DNA from: Microtetraspora glauca
GTDB taxonomy: Bacteria; Actinomycetota; Actinomycetes; Streptomycetales; Streptomycetaceae
DNA: 64,000 bases
NCBI GenBank assembly: GCA_000721275.1
Contig: JOFO01000036.1
Coordinates: 1-64,000, forward strand
Direction: 5' to 3'
Shown here: in pieces, positions 50,779 through 60,161 of the stretch
Position numbering within the stretch: the first letter of the stretch is position 1
Layout: every line of letters starts with the position of its first letter
Made by a program: the position numbers and the translations under genes
The notes under the pieces: generated by a model
The model's input: the letters and a program-made list of their open reading frames with translations, nothing else
What the model was told of the DNA's origin: nothing
Databases searched by the model: none

Positions 50779-51948
50779 CTACGAGCCCCCTCCGAGGCCA
50801 CTCAATACCGTGCGGGCCCGCTCCTCCGCCCCCTCCTTCGCCGGCACGTCGGGGACGATGCCGCGCCCGTCCACGTCGTGCCCGGCCGGGGTGCGGTAGT
50901 GGCCCACGGTGAGCTCGGCGACCGAACCGTCGGGCAGGGTGCTCGGCATCTGCACCGACCCCTTGCCGAAGGTGTTGGAGCCGACCGTGACCGCCCGGCC
51001 CCGGTCCTGGAGCGCGCCGGTCAGCAGCTCCGCCGCGCTCATGGTGCCGCCGTCGACCAGCGCGACCAGCGGCCGGCCGGTGTCGCCGCCCCGCTCCGCG
51101 TACAGCGACCGCTGCTCGCCCTCGACGTCGTACGTGGCGACCAGGCCGCCGTCCAGGAAGGCGGAGGCGGCGACGGCGGCCTCGGCGACCAGGCCGCCGG
51201 AGTTGCCCCGCAGGTCGAGCAGGACGCCCGCGCCGGGCGGCGCCGCGCGGACCGCCTCCCGCACCCGCGTCCCGGCGCCCTTGCTGAAGGCGGAGACCCG
51301 GATGACGACGGTCCGCGGGTCGGGGCGGCTGACGGTGACGGGGTCGGTCGCCAGCCGCTCCCGGACCAGCGTCTGCGTCCAGGTCATCCCGGACCGCCGG
51401 ATCCGCAGCGCCACCGTCGAGCCGGGCACGCCGTCGCCGCGCAGCAGGGACACCACCTCGGAGACGGAGAGGCCGGCGGTGGCGCGCCCGCCGACCGCGA
51501 GCAGCCGGTCGCCGGACCGGAGCCCGGCCCGCTCGGCCGGCCCGCCCTTCCGCACCCGCGCGACCTCCACACCGCCCTCCCGGGACGTACGGCGCGCGGT
51601 GAGGCCGACACCGGTGTACGCGCCGTCGAGGGACCGCTCGAACTCGGCGTACTCCCGCCGGTCGTAGACCGCGCCCCAGCGGTCGCCGCTGCGGCTGACG
51701 AACTCCTCGGCGGCCTGCTTGCCGGACTTGCCGTCGGCGGCGGCCTCGGCGGCGGCGCGGTGGAGCGCCGCCCGGTCGAAGACGGCGCGGTCGCCGCCCG
51801 CCCGGGCCTCCGGCCCCGGCTCGTCGTCCCGCGGCAGCGCGCCGGTCGCGGCGGCGGTGGCGAGGACTCCGGCGAAGACCAGCGTGAGAACGGCCCCGCG
51901 GACGACACCGCGGGGCCGGGGACAGAGGGGCACGGGGCCGGCCGACAT
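50779..51948 (-). CDS. C-terminal processing peptidase (S41 family)
   Basis: A 389-residue exported serine protease. An N-terminal signal or anchor (18-36), a helical region, a PDZ domain at about 110-195 (GVGLTARRTSREGG, AGLRSGDRLLAVGG), and the S41 core (VLLDLRGNSGGLVAEAAVAA). The catalytic dyad is Ser304 in GTMSAAELL and Lys329 in NTFGKGSVQMP. It cuts proteins near the C terminus in the periplasm-like space. It lies between ftsX and smpB on one strand, behind a hairpin, with 18 bases to smpB, so these two are probably cotranscribed. Substrate unknown. Confidence 0.9.
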   Translation of the reverse strand: MSAGPVPLCPRPRGVVRGAVLTLVFAGVLATAAATGALPRDDEPGPEARAGGDRAVFDRAALHRAAAEAAADGKSGKQAAEEFVSRSGDRWGAVYDRREYAEFERSLDGAYTGVGLTARRTSREGGVEVARVRKGGPAERAGLRSGDRLLAVGGRATAGLSVSEVVSLLRGDGVPGSTVALRIRRSGMTWTQTLVRERLATDPVTVSRPDPRTVVIRVSAFSKGAGTRVREAVRAAPPGAGVLLDLRGNSGGLVAEAAVAASAFLDGGLVATYDVEGEQRSLYAERGGDTGRPLVALVDGGTMSAAELLTGALQDRGRAVTVGSNTFGKGSVQMPSTLPDGSVAELTVGHYRTPAGHDVDGRGIVPDVPAKEGAEERARTVLSGLGGGS

Positions 51949-51970
51949 GGCGCCCACTCTAGGACAAGGC

Positions 51971-52007
51971 GATGGCGCCCCAGGGGCTTTGTCCCCAGGA
52001 CGCCATC
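51971..52007 (-). terminator. Terminator after ftsX
   Basis: GATGGCG...CGCCATC (51971-51977 with 52001-52007) closes a stem of about 15 pairs with three wobbles, centred after the ftsX stop at 52027. It separates ftsEX from the protease-smpB unit. Confidence 0.7.
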
Positions 52008-52026
52008 CGCCGTCAGTGGTCTCTTC

Positions 52027-52944
52027 TCACACCTTCAGGTACTTGCGCAAAGCGACGAAGGCCGCCACGGAGGGCATCAGCAGGCCGATGACGACCACCA
52101 GCGGCAGCTGCGCGAGAACCACGTCCCAGCCGATGAAGTTCACCAGCGGCATCTGCTCGGCCAGGTTCAGGCCGTGGTCGACGAGGAAGTACCGGCCGGC
52201 CACCAGCAGCACACAGGCGAAGGCGCCGCCGATCAGGCCGGAGAAGGCGGCCTCCATGATGAACGGCATCTGGATGTAGAAGCTGGAGGCGCCGACCAGC
52301 CGCATGATGCCGGTCTCGCGGCGGCGGCTGAACGCCGAGACCCGGACCGTGTTGATGATCAGCATCAGCGCGATCACCAGCATCAGCAGCATCAGCGCCA
52401 CCGCCGCATAGTTCACGCTGCGCATCATGTTGAACAGCGTCTCCAGGATGTTCCGCTGGTCCTGGACCGACTCGATGCCGTCCCGCCCCTCGAAGGCGGT
52501 CGCGATCACCTTGTACTTCTCCGGGTCCTTCAGCTTCACCCGGAACGACTCCGGCATCTGGTCCGGCGTGATGACGGAGGCGATGGCGGTGTCGCCGTAC
52601 TGCTCCTTGTAGTGCTTGAAGGCTTCCTCGGCCGACTCGTAGTAGACGTTCTCGACGATCGTCATCTTCTTCAGGTCGGCTTCGATCTGCTTCTTCTGGT
52701 CCGCGGTGACGGCGCCCTTGGCGCACTTGTCGCCGTTGGCCGCGTCGGCCTTGGTGCAGAGGTAGATCGAGACGTTGACCTTGTCGTACCAGTAGTCCTT
52801 CATCGTGTTGACCTGCTCGCGCATGAGCAGGGCACCGCCGAAGAGGGCCAGCGACAGGGCCACGGAGACGATCACCGCGAAGGTCATCGTCAGGTTGCGC
52901 CGGAGACCGACGCCGATCTCGGAGAGCACGAACTGGGCGCGCAT
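52027..52944 (-). CDS. ftsX: Cell division protein FtsX
   Basis: A 305-residue integral membrane subunit of the FtsEX complex. Helix 1 (about 18-42) is followed by an outer domain with two cysteines (YLCTKADAANGDKCAKG) and then three helices (about 173-200, 222-248, 270-297) with the RVSAFSRRRETGIMRLVGAS cytoplasmic loop. FtsEX activates peptidoglycan hydrolases (RipC/NlpC-type in actinobacteria) during division. Downstream of ftsE with a 21-base gap. The pair is conserved in order and strand. Confidence 0.95.
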   Translation of the reverse strand: MRAQFVLSEIGVGLRRNLTMTFAVIVSVALSLALFGGALLMREQVNTMKDYWYDKVNVSIYLCTKADAANGDKCAKGAVTADQKKQIEADLKKMTIVENVYYESAEEAFKHYKEQYGDTAIASVITPDQMPESFRVKLKDPEKYKVIATAFEGRDGIESVQDQRNILETLFNMMRSVNYAAVALMLLMLVIALMLIINTVRVSAFSRRRETGIMRLVGASSFYIQMPFIMEAAFSGLIGGAFACVLLVAGRYFLVDHGLNLAEQMPLVNFIGWDVVLAQLPLVVVIGLLMPSVAAFVALRKYLKV

Positions 52945-52965
52945 GGTGTTCTGGTTCCCCCGCCG

Positions 52966-53655
52966 TCAGTGCTGGTAGCCGTAGACGCCGCGCGCCTGGT
53001 CGCGGACGAGGCGGCCCTTCTCCAGCTCGATGACGCGCTTGCGCATCTGGTCGACGATGTTCTGGTCGTGGGTCGCCATGACGACGGTGGTCCCTGTCCT
53101 GTTGATGCGGTCGAGCAGCTTCATGATGCCGACGGAGGTCTGCGGGTCGAGGTTGCCGGTCGGCTCGTCGGCGATCAGCAGCATCGGGCGGTTGACGAAC
53201 GCGCGGGCGATCGCGACGCGCTGCTGCTCACCACCGGACAGCTCGCCCGGCATGCGGTCCTCCTTGCCGCCGAGGCCGACCAGGTCGAGCACCTGCGGCA
53301 CGGCCTTGCGGATCTCGCCGCGCGGCTTGCCGATGACCTCCTGGGCGAAGGCCACGTTCTGCGCCACCGTCTTGTTCGGCAGCAGGCGGAAGTCCTGGAA
53401 GACGGTGCCGAGCTGGCGCCGCATGTGCGGCACCTTCCAGTTGGACAGGCGGGCGAGGTCCTTGCCGAGCACGTGCACCTGCCCGTGGCTGGCGCGCTCC
53501 TCCCGCAGGATCAACCGGAGGAAGGTCGACTTTCCGGAGCCGGACGAACCGACGAGGAAGACGAACTCCCCCTTCTCGATCTCCAGGGAGACTTCCCGGA
53601 GCGCGGGGCGGTTCTGCTTCGGATAGGACTTGGAGACGTTGTCGAATCGGATCAC
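52966..53655 (-). CDS. ftsE: Cell division ATP-binding protein FtsE
   Basis: A 229-residue ABC ATPase. Walker [10 protein letters not shown] (36-44), signature [15 protein letters not shown], Walker [13 protein letters not shown], and H-loop MATHDQ are all intact. It binds FtsX and uses ATP to signal to cell-wall hydrolases. GTG start. The upstream 236 bases carry its promoter, shared by divergence with the zinc-ribbon gene. Confidence 0.96.
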   Translation of the reverse strand: MIRFDNVSKSYPKQNRPALREVSLEIEKGEFVFLVGSSGSGKSTFLRLILREERASHGQVHVLGKDLARLSNWKVPHMRRQLGTVFQDFRLLPNKTVAQNVAFAQEVIGKPRGEIRKAVPQVLDLVGLGGKEDRMPGELSGGEQQRVAIARAFVNRPMLLIADEPTGNLDPQTSVGIMKLLDRINRTGTTVVMATHDQNIVDQMRKRVIELEKGRLVRDQARGVYGYQH

Positions 53656-53891
53656 GGATGCACCACGGTCGGCCGGGAGTAGGTGTGCGTGACCTTACGC
53701 GAACCGGGAAGCCCCGCGCAGTCGCGCTCCTGGCTTGCGCCCTTTATCCTTTTTCGCCCTCTCGGGGCGGGCGGGGGCGTTCGCGGCGGGGGCGCGCCGG
53801 AACCTCGCGGAGCTGGCACAGTGGTAGGGGGAACGTCCGGATGGTGCCGGGCGTTGTCCCCTGTGAGCCCCCTGCGGGAGGAGGAGAGCGT

Positions 53892-54074
53892 ATGACCTAC
53901 GACCGACTGGTGTGCGCCAGTTGCGCGGCTCCGGTCGCCGAGGGTCGCTGCCCCGTCTGCCGGGCCAGCCGCGAGCGCCTGGCACCGCAGGGACTGTCCC
54001 CCGCGATGGTCCTGACGCTGGTGATCGCCCTGCTGGCGACGCTGGCGCTCCTGGCGGCCGTCCGCACGGTGTAG
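53892..54074 (+). CDS. Small zinc-ribbon membrane protein
   Basis: A 60-residue protein. The N terminus has two CxxC pairs (LVCASCAAPVAEGRCPVCRA), a zinc ribbon; residues 36-56 form one membrane helix (SPAMVLTLVIALLATLALLA). The ATG at 53892 follows a GGAGGAGAG purine run, much better than the longer frame from 53658, which would span the promoter region. Small cytoplasmic Zn-ribbon plus membrane anchor proteins are common in Streptomyces; function unknown. It ends 11 bases before a strong hairpin. Confidence 0.75.
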   Translation: MTYDRLVCASCAAPVAEGRCPVCRASRERLAPQGLSPAMVLTLVIALLATLALLAAVRTV

Positions 54075-54085
54075 CCGGAACGTCG

Positions 54086-54121
54086 GAAGGGCCGGGGAGG
54101 CGACTGCCTCCCCGGCCCTTC
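54086..54121. terminator. Terminator between zinc-ribbon and repeat-protein genes
   Basis: GAAGGGCCGGGGAGGC (54086-54101) pairs perfectly with 54106-54121 through a 4-base loop, in the gap between convergent genes. It can serve both directions. Confidence 0.85.
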
Positions 54122-54154
54122 TCGCATGCCCTACGGCATCACGTCACGTCGCGC

Positions 54155-55312
54155 TCAGGCGGCGGCGCCGCGCCCGCCCGCGACCAGGCGCGGCAGGAAG
54201 CGGAAGCCGATGCCACCGGCGATCATGGTGGCGGCGCCGATGATGAGGAACGAGGTCTCGGCCGCACCGGTCTCGGCGAGCTCCTCCTTGGCCTCGCCCT
54301 GCTGGACCGGCTGCGAGCCGGCCTGCTGGGTGTCGGTGTTGCTGTTCGAGCCGGTCGAACCGGTGGAGCCGGTCGAGCCGTCCGCGACGCACTCGACGCC
54401 GTCGATCTCGACGGTGCAGGTGCCGGTGCCGCCGTCGGCGGAGGAGCCGCCGGTCGACGAACCGCCGGTGGCGCTGGTGGAGCCGGAGTCCGAGCCGGAA
54501 CCGGAGCCGCCGCCGTTGCCGGAGCCACCGTTGCCGTTGCCACCGTTGCCGTTGCCGCCGTTGCCGGAGTTGCCCCCGTTGCCGTTGCCGTTGCCGGAGT
54601 CGCCGCCGTTGCCGTTGCCACCGTCGGCCGCGCCACCGTCGGCACCGCCGTCGGCCGCACCACCGTCAGCCGCACCGCCATCGGCGCCACCGTCGGCCGC
54701 GCCACCGTCGGCACCACCATCAGCCGCGCCACCGTCAGCGCCACCATCGGCCGCGCCACCGTCGGCACCACCATCGGCCGCACCGCCATCGGCGCCACCG
54801 TCAGCAGCACCACCATCGGCCGCACCACCGTCAGCGCCGCCATCGGCCGCGCCACCGTCGGCACCACCATCGGCAGCACCACCGTCAGCGCCACCATCGG
54901 CCGCACCGCCATCGGCACCACCGTCAGCCGCACCGCCATCGGCACCACCGTCAGCCGCGCCACCGTCAGCACCACCATCGGCCGCGCCACCGTCAGCAGC
55001 ACCGCCATCGGCACCGCCGTCAGCCGCGCCACCGTCAGCGCCACCATCGGCCGCGCCACCGTCGGCACCACCATCGGCCGCACCGCCGTCGGCGCCGCCG
55101 TCGCCGGCGCCACCGTTGTCGTTGCCCTCGGTGTCACCGATGCTGGTGTTGCCGTCGCTGTCGCCGAGCGCGCCGACCGTCACCTCCAGGGTGGTCCCGG
55201 AGTCGTCGCCGCCGACGGCCTGCGCGGCGCCCGCCGCGGTCAGGGACGCACCGGCGATGATCACGGCACCGGCCGCGACTCGCGCCAGGCGGACTCGCGT
55301 CTTGTTGGTCAT
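54155..55312 (-). CDS. Cell-wall protein with Ala-Asp-Gly repeats and LAETG sorting signal
   Basis: A 385-residue exported protein. Residues 1-32 are a signal peptide ending AGAAQAVGG. About residues 67-232 are nearly pure Gly-Gly-Ala-Asp repeats, then a Gly/Asn/Ser-rich zone and a small segment with two Cys ([13 protein letters not shown]). The C terminus has LAETG (345-349), a hydrophobic helix ([20 protein letters not shown]) and a basic tail, the class recognised by Streptomyces sortase E (LAXTG). It would be covalently attached to the wall. Repeats resemble low-complexity hydrophilic coats; no binding domain is visible. No sortase gene is in this window. Confidence 0.88.
   Translation of the reverse strand: MTNKTRVRLARVAAGAVIIAGASLTAAGAAQAVGGDDSGTTLEVTVGALGDSDGNTSIGDTEGNDNGGAGDGGADGGAADGGADGGAADGGADGGAADGGADGGAADGGAADGGADGGAADGGADGGAADGGADGGAADGGADGGAADGGADGGAADGGADGGAADGGAADGGADGGAADGGADGGAADGGADGGAADGGADGGAADGGADGGAADGGAADGGADGGAADGGNGNGGDSGNGNGNGGNSGNGGNGNGGNGNGGSGNGGGSGSGSDSGSTSATGGSSTGGSSADGGTGTCTVEIDGVECVADGSTGSTGSTGSNSNTDTQQAGSQPVQQGEAKEELAETGAAETSFLIIGAATMIAGGIGFRFLPRLVAGGRGAAA
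54619..55113. repeat. Minisatellite encoding Gly-Gly-Ala-Asp repeats
   Basis: A tandem array of 27-bp units, with some 18-base or broken units, encodes [13 protein letters not shown] peptides inside the wall-protein gene. Copies differ at third positions (for example GCC/GCA for Ala), so it is old enough to have drifted, but copy number is likely variable. Confidence 0.85.
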
Positions 55313-55623
55313 CTGGTTGCTACCCCCAGTAGCTTCATCTCGTCATGGGGCAGCGCCAGGGGCCGGGCACGGGTGGCGTCATGGTTACTGGAACTGCCCC
55401 CGTTCACACACGCCCCAGAGATGCGCATGCCATTCGGCCAGCCTTCCGAGTTTCCGATGCAGCGTCAAGGCCGTTGCGCGTGCGATGCCCGAAAGATCAC
55501 GAGTTGCCCGCCCTATGACGATGCAACTGTGACGTAGTCCCCGAACTACGGGGTTCGGGAGGGCAGTTCCCTTGTCGACAAAGCTCCCCGTCCGCCCGCG
55601 CACCGCTTGCAGCGGCGAACGGA
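55313..55623. other. Upstream region of the repeat-protein gene
   Basis: About 310 bp with no supported gene. It holds the promoter and leader of the leftward wall-protein gene (GGGGGT lies 9 bases before its ATG). The short open frame on the minus strand has no conserved motif or ribosome site and is not called. Confidence 0.45.
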
Positions 55624-55655
55624 CCGGGCCCCGCACCGGAGGGTGCGGGGCCCGG
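55624..55655 (-). terminator. Terminator of prfB
   Basis: CCGGGCCCCGCACC (55624-55637) is complementary to 55642-55655 with a 4-base loop, 18 bases after the prfB stop. Confidence 0.85.
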
Positions 55656-55672
55656 ACGGGAGCGCTGCGGGG

Positions 55673-56785
55673 TTACTGCGTCTGCTCCTGCTGCTTGCGC
55701 CAGCGGATGCCGGCCTCCAGGAAGCCGTCGATCTCGCCGTCCAGGACGGACTGCGGGTTGCCGACCTCGAACTCCGTCCGGAGGTCCTTGACCATCTGGT
55801 ACGGGTGGAGGACGTACGACCGCATCTGGTTGCCCCAGGAGCTGCCGCCGTCGCCCTTGAGCGCGTCCATCTTGGCGCGCTCCTCCTGGCGCTGGCGCTC
55901 CAGGAGCTTGGCCTGGAGGACGTTCATGGCGCTCGCCTTGTTCTGGATCTGCGAGCGCTCGTTCTGGCAGGAGACCACGATGCCGGTCGGGAGGTGCGTG
56001 ATGCGCACGGCCGAGTCGGTCGTGTTGACGCCCTGGCCGCCGGGGCCGGACGCGCGGTACACGTCGACGCGCAGCTCGGACTCGTCGATCTCGACGTGGT
56101 CGGACTGCTCGACGACCGGCAGCACCTCGACGCCCGCGAACGAGGTCTGGCGGCGGCCCTGGTTGTCGAAGGGCGAGATGCGCACCAGGCGGTGGGTGCC
56201 CTGCTCGACGGAGAGGGTGCCGTAGGCGTACGGCGCCTTGACGACGAAGGTGGTCGACTTGATGCCGGCCTCCTCCGCGTACGAGGTCTCGTAGATCTCG
56301 GTCGAGTAGCCGTGCCGCTCGGCCCAGCGCAGGTACATGCGCTGGAGCCGCTCGGCGAAGTCGGAGGCGTCGACGCCGCCGGCCTCGGCGCGGATGTTGA
56401 CCAGCGCCTCGCGCTCGTCGTACTCGCCGGACAGGAGGGTGCGGACCTCCATCTCGTCGAGCGCCTTGCGCACCGCGGTGAGCTCGGCCTCGGCCTCGGC
56501 GCGGGTGTCCGCGTCGTCCATCTCCTCGGCGAGGTCGAAGAGCACACCGAGGTCGTCGATGCGGCCCCGCAGCGCCTCGGCCTTGCGGACCTCGGCCTGG
56601 AGGTGGGAAAGCTTGCTCGTGATCTTCTGCGCCGCCTCCGGGTCGTCCCACAGGGACGGTGCCGCGGCCTGCTCTTCGAGCACGGCGATGTCGGCCCTCA
56701 GCTTGTCGAGGTCCAGGACGGCCTCGATCGACCCCATGGTCGAGGAGAGGGACTTCAGCTCTTCGGATACATCGACGACTGCCAC
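55673..56785 (-). CDS. prfB: Peptide chain release factor 2
   Basis: A 370-residue release factor that ends translation at UGA and UAA. The stop-codon-reading SPF tripeptide is at 204-206 ([12 protein letters not shown]), which marks RF2 rather than RF1. The peptidyl-hydrolysis GGQ motif is at 249-251 (SGPGGQGVN). The reading frame is continuous, so there is no programmed +1 frameshift of the E. coli kind. It is followed by a terminator and lies 68 bases after pkaB. Confidence 0.97.
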   Translation of the reverse strand: MAVVDVSEELKSLSSTMGSIEAVLDLDKLRADIAVLEEQAAAPSLWDDPEAAQKITSKLSHLQAEVRKAEALRGRIDDLGVLFDLAEEMDDADTRAEAEAELTAVRKALDEMEVRTLLSGEYDEREALVNIRAEAGGVDASDFAERLQRMYLRWAERHGYSTEIYETSYAEEAGIKSTTFVVKAPYAYGTLSVEQGTHRLVRISPFDNQGRRQTSFAGVEVLPVVEQSDHVEIDESELRVDVYRASGPGGQGVNTTDSAVRITHLPTGIVVSCQNERSQIQNKASAMNVLQAKLLERQRQEERAKMDALKGDGGSSWGNQMRSYVLHPYQMVKDLRTEFEVGNPQSVLDGEIDGFLEAGIRWRKQQEQTQ

Positions 56786-56853
56786 GCGTCCAGCGTAACG
56801 GCTCCCGGCCGGGAGCCGAACCTACGGCCCTCCGGCCTGTGGACGGACCGGCG

Positions 56854-58107
56854 CTACGGCTGCGCGGGCTGGGAGGACGGCCGGGAGTCCTGGGGGGCTC
56901 CCCCGTCGTCCCCGGCGAGCGCGAGGTAGCCGCCGACGCCGAGCGCGCCCGCCGCCACGGCGGCGGCGATGCCGAGGGCGATCCGGCGCTTGCGGACGGC
57001 CCCGGACCGGTTGCGGGCCGAGCCGGGGCGGCGGGCGCCGGCCGGGCGCGGGGCGCGGGCGGTGCCGTGCGGGCCGCCGGACAGCTCCTCCGGGCCGGGC
57101 ACGCGCATGGAGGTGTGGGTGTCCCGGTGCGAGTCGGCGGAGGCGCCGGGCACCAGCGGGACGGCCGCGCGGCGGCGGGCGGGGTCGGGGGCGGTACCGG
57201 CGGAGGTGGCGTGCGCCGGGTCCTCGTACGGCTCCGGGGTCGCCGTCTCGGCGCCGGGCTCGTCCACGTCCAGCGGCGGGATGCCCTTGAGCAGCGGCAG
57301 GACGTCGGCGAGGCGGGCGGCCAGCTCGGAGGCGCGCAGCCGGGAGGCGGGGGCCTTCGCGAGGCACTGGACGAGCAGCTGCCACAGCTCCTCGGGGATG
57401 CCGGGGAGCGGGACGACGGTCTCGGTGACGTGCCGGCGCAGGACGGCGCCGGGGTGGCCGCCGCCGAACGGGGTGAAGCCGGCGAGCAGCTCGTACAGGA
57501 CGGTGGCGAGGGCGTAGATGTCGACGGCGGCGCGGGGCGGCAGGCCCTCGACGATCTCGGGGGCGAGGTAGTCGGGGGTGCCGATGATCCGGGTGGCCTT
57601 GGTGCGGCCGGGGGTGTCGATGAGCTTGGCGACGCCGAAGTCGGTGAGGAGGGCGGGGTGGGCGCCGCCGGGGCCGAGCGGGCCCTCCATGTCGAGGAGG
57701 ATGTTCTCCGGCTTGACGTCCCGGTGGACGACGCCGGCCGCGTGGGCGGCGGCCAGGCCCTCGGCGACGTCGCGGATGATCGCGACGGCGGCCTCCGGGG
57801 CGAGCCGGCGCTCACGGTCGAGGCGGGTGCGCAGGTCGGTGCCGCGGACCAGGTCCATGACGAGGGCGAGGTCGTTGCCGTCGACGACGAGGTCGCGGAC
57901 CTTGACCACGCGGGGGTGGTCGAGGCCGAGCAGGGCGGTGCGCTCCTGCACGAAGCGGCCGACGAGCTCCTGGTCGGAGGCCAGGTCCTCGCGCAGCAGT
58001 TTGACGGCGACGGGGCCTTCGGGCCCCTCGCCGAGCCACACCGTTCCGGCGCTGCCCCGCCCGAGGATCTGGTGGGCGGTGTAGCGGCTGCCGATGTTCC
58101 GTGCCAA
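56854..58107 (-). CDS. pkaB: Ser/Thr protein kinase PkaB
   Basis: A 417-residue membrane kinase, equal to the length I recall for PkaB. Kinase domain residues 8-265: Gly-rich loop GRGSAGTVWLG, Lys36 in VAVK, Asp130 in HRDVKPEN and Asp156 in DFG. A disordered Pro/Ala/Ser linker (270-370) leads to a single helix (about 376-399) and a short outer tail of 18 residues, so there is no sensor domain. Start is TTG at 58107 because GAGGGAGCAGTC precedes it with proper spacing; the frame upstream has no other good start. It is separated from pkaA by a strong hairpin. Confidence 0.9.
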   Translation of the reverse strand: MARNIGSRYTAHQILGRGSAGTVWLGEGPEGPVAVKLLREDLASDQELVGRFVQERTALLGLDHPRVVKVRDLVVDGNDLALVMDLVRGTDLRTRLDRERRLAPEAAVAIIRDVAEGLAAAHAAGVVHRDVKPENILLDMEGPLGPGGAHPALLTDFGVAKLIDTPGRTKATRIIGTPDYLAPEIVEGLPPRAAVDIYALATVLYELLAGFTPFGGGHPGAVLRRHVTETVVPLPGIPEELWQLLVQCLAKAPASRLRASELAARLADVLPLLKGIPPLDVDEPGAETATPEPYEDPAHATSAGTAPDPARRRAAVPLVPGASADSHRDTHTSMRVPGPEELSGGPHGTARAPRPAGARRPGSARNRSGAVRKRRIALGIAAAVAAGALGVGGYLALAGDDGGAPQDSRPSSQPAQP

Positions 58108-58206
58108 GACTGCTCCCTCAGCGGCTGCGGTTCGCGTCAAAGTTACGCGTCCCGCGCCGCCGGACGTCACTTCCGGAGCGAAATCACCCCTCGGAAGTCG
58201 ATAAAT

Positions 58207-58243
58207 CGGCAGGACGACCGCGTATTCGGCGGTCGTCCTGCCG
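58207..58243 (-). terminator. Terminator of pkaA
   Basis: CGGCAGGACGACCGC (58207-58221) pairs with 58229-58243, loop 7, beyond the pkaA stop at 58273. It makes pkaB a separate transcription unit from pkaA. Confidence 0.85.
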
Positions 58244-58272
58244 GGTGGGCGCTCGCGGGGAGCGGGCGGCGG

Positions 58273-60018
58273 CTACTGGCCGGGGGTGCCCGATCCGCCC
58301 GATCCGCCGGATCCGGTGGCGTCCCCGATGGTGGAGATCCAGTCGCTGACGGTCGCGATGCCGTCGCCGATGGCCTCCCAGTAGCCCTTGCCCTGGGCGA
58401 TCCAGTCCTGGAGCGGGGTGAGCTCCCAGACCAGCCAGCCGGCCACGACGAAGAGCACGATCATGACCAGGCAGCCCTTGAGGCAGCCGAGGCCGGGGAT
58501 CCGCACCGGGTTGGCGCTGCGGCGGCGCGGCTCGCGCGGGGCGGGCGGCTGGGGCTGCGGCTGCCGGGGCTGCTGCGGCGGGGCGTACTGCTGCTGCGGC
58601 GGCGGGGGCGCGTACTGCTGCTGCGGGGCGGGCGGCTGCGGCGGGCGGTACTGCTGCTGCCGCGGCGCGGGGCGCTGCTGCTGCTGGTACGGCGCGGGCT
58701 GCTGCTGGTGGCCCGGCGGCGGACCCTGCTGGTACGGCGGGGCCTGCGGCGGCTGCTGCGGGCGGCGCGGGGGACGGCGGCGCAGCGGGTCCTCGCTGGG
58801 GTCCAGGTACTGGACCTGGGTCTGCTCGTTGCGGTCCCGGGCGGCGGCGAGCTGGCTCTGCCAGGGGTGCGGGTCCTCCGCCGGCGGGTTCGCCGGCATG
58901 GCGGGCATGACGGCCGTCGGGTCGGCCGCGCCGCCCGGGCCGCCGGGGCTTCCGGCCGGCAGGACCGTGGTGGGGTCGGCGGAGCCGGCCGGTCCGCCGG
59001 TGGGCAGGACGCTGGTGGCGGCGGCCGGGTCGAACTGCGCGCCGGAGCCGGCCGGCAGCACCTGCGTGGGGTCGGCGGCGCCCGGGGTGGCCGGGACCTG
59101 CGCCGGGTCGGGGTCCGGGGCGAGCAGGGCGCCGACGCCCTCGGCGGCCTCGATCTGGGCGGGCGAGGAGTGGACGCCGATGCCGGCGGCGACCGTGCGC
59201 AGGCCGCGCGCCAGGTTGACGGCGCTGGGGCGCCGGGCCGGGTCCTTGCTGAGACAGCGCTCGATGACCGTCCACAGCGGTGCGGGCACGGTGGAGGGGC
59301 GCCGGGGCTCCTCGCTGAGGTGCATGTGGAGGACTTCGAGGGCGGTGCCGCCGGCGAACGGCGGGCGGCCGGTGACCAGCTCGTACAGCAGGATGCCGGC
59401 GCCGTAGATGTCGACGGCGGAGGTCTGCGGGCGGCCCTCGGCGGACTCCGGCGCCACGTACGCGGGCGTGCCGACGAACTCGTGGGTGCGGGTGAGGCCC
59501 GGGGAGTCGGCGAGGCGCGCGATGCCGAAGTCGGTGAGCATCGGGTGCATGGCGCCGTCCCGCTCGGCGACCAGCACGTTCGCCGGCTTGAGGTCGCGGT
59601 GGACGACCCCGTCGGCGTGGCTGGCGGCGAGCGCGTCGGCGATCTGCGCGGTGAGCAGGGCGGCGGCGACCGGGGTGAGCGGGCCGTTCTCCCGGAGGTA
59701 GCGGTGCAGGTCCGGGCCCTCGACCAGGTCCATGACCAGCGCCAGGACGTCGCCCTCGACGACGAGGTCGCGGGTGCGCACGATGTTCGGGTGGGTGAGC
59801 CGCAGCAGGACGGACCGCTCGCGCAGGAAGCGCATCACGATGTCCGGGTCGTTGGCCAGCTCCTCCTTGAGGACCTTGATCGCGACGGTCTCGCCCGGCT
59901 GTCCGGGCACGGCCGCCTCGGCGCCCGCCGTCTCCCGCTGGCGGGCTCGCCAGACGGTGCCCGTGGCGCCGCGGCCGAGCGGCTCCTCGAGCAGGTACTT
60001 GCTGCCGATTGGCCGCAC
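58273..60018 (-). CDS. pkaA: Ser/Thr protein kinase PkaA
   Basis: A 581-residue kinase. The N-terminal Hanks domain carries GRGATGTVWRA, Lys48 in VAIK, Asp142 in HRDLKPAN and Asp163 in DFG. A long disordered linker rich in Pro and Gln follows (for example QQQYAPPPPQQQYAPP at about 470), then a single membrane helix (512-531, CLKGCLVMIVLFVVAGWLVW) and a 50-residue outer tail. GTG start with AGGGAG 9 bases upstream. PkaA-type kinases affect aerial growth and pigment production in S. coelicolor; the substrate is unknown. Length is about 40 residues more than I recall for S. coelicolor, all in the linker. Confidence 0.9.
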   Translation of the reverse strand: MRPIGSKYLLEEPLGRGATGTVWRARQRETAGAEAAVPGQPGETVAIKVLKEELANDPDIVMRFLRERSVLLRLTHPNIVRTRDLVVEGDVLALVMDLVEGPDLHRYLRENGPLTPVAAALLTAQIADALAASHADGVVHRDLKPANVLVAERDGAMHPMLTDFGIARLADSPGLTRTHEFVGTPAYVAPESAEGRPQTSAVDIYGAGILLYELVTGRPPFAGGTALEVLHMHLSEEPRRPSTVPAPLWTVIERCLSKDPARRPSAVNLARGLRTVAAGIGVHSSPAQIEAAEGVGALLAPDPDPAQVPATPGAADPTQVLPAGSGAQFDPAAATSVLPTGGPAGSADPTTVLPAGSPGGPGGAADPTAVMPAMPANPPAEDPHPWQSQLAAARDRNEQTQVQYLDPSEDPLRRRPPRRPQQPPQAPPYQQGPPPGHQQQPAPYQQQQRPAPRQQQYRPPQPPAPQQQYAPPPPQQQYAPPQQPRQPQPQPPAPREPRRRSANPVRIPGLGCLKGCLVMIVLFVVAGWLVWELTPLQDWIAQGKGYWEAIGDGIATVSDWISTIGDATGSGGSGGSGTPGQ

Positions 60019-60110
60019 GTCACGCGCTCCCTGCTGATCGTGGTCCTGGGTGGCCGGTCCCCGCTCGTCCGAGCCGAGCCGGGGGCCCCGGAGGTCCTCT
60101 TCTTCTCTGT

Positions 60111-60161
60111 TGTGACCCGTCCGGGTGTCCGACCCACTCTAGTGCCGCCGAACGGGTCACA
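60111..60161 (-). promoter_or_regulatory. pkaA promoter flanked by a 10-bp inverted repeat
   Basis: TGTGACCCGT (60111-60120) and ACGGGTCACA (60152-60161) are exact inverted copies with 31 bases between. A -10-like TAGAGT (60141-60136 on the minus strand) lies between the arms, giving a start near 60129, about 110 bases ahead of the GTG. A looped operator or dimer sites are possible. Confidence 0.4.

Noticed and set aside
54619..55113. CRISPR array
   Set aside because: The 27-bp units are contiguous, have no spacers and stay in frame within one coding gene.
55385..55636. Leftward open frame of 83 codons upstream of the repeat-protein gene
   Set aside because: It overlaps the prfB terminator, has no ribosome site and no conserved motif.
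55673..56785. Programmed frameshift in prfB
   Set aside because: The frame is continuous from the start to the stop with no internal UGA or CTTTGA-type slippery site.
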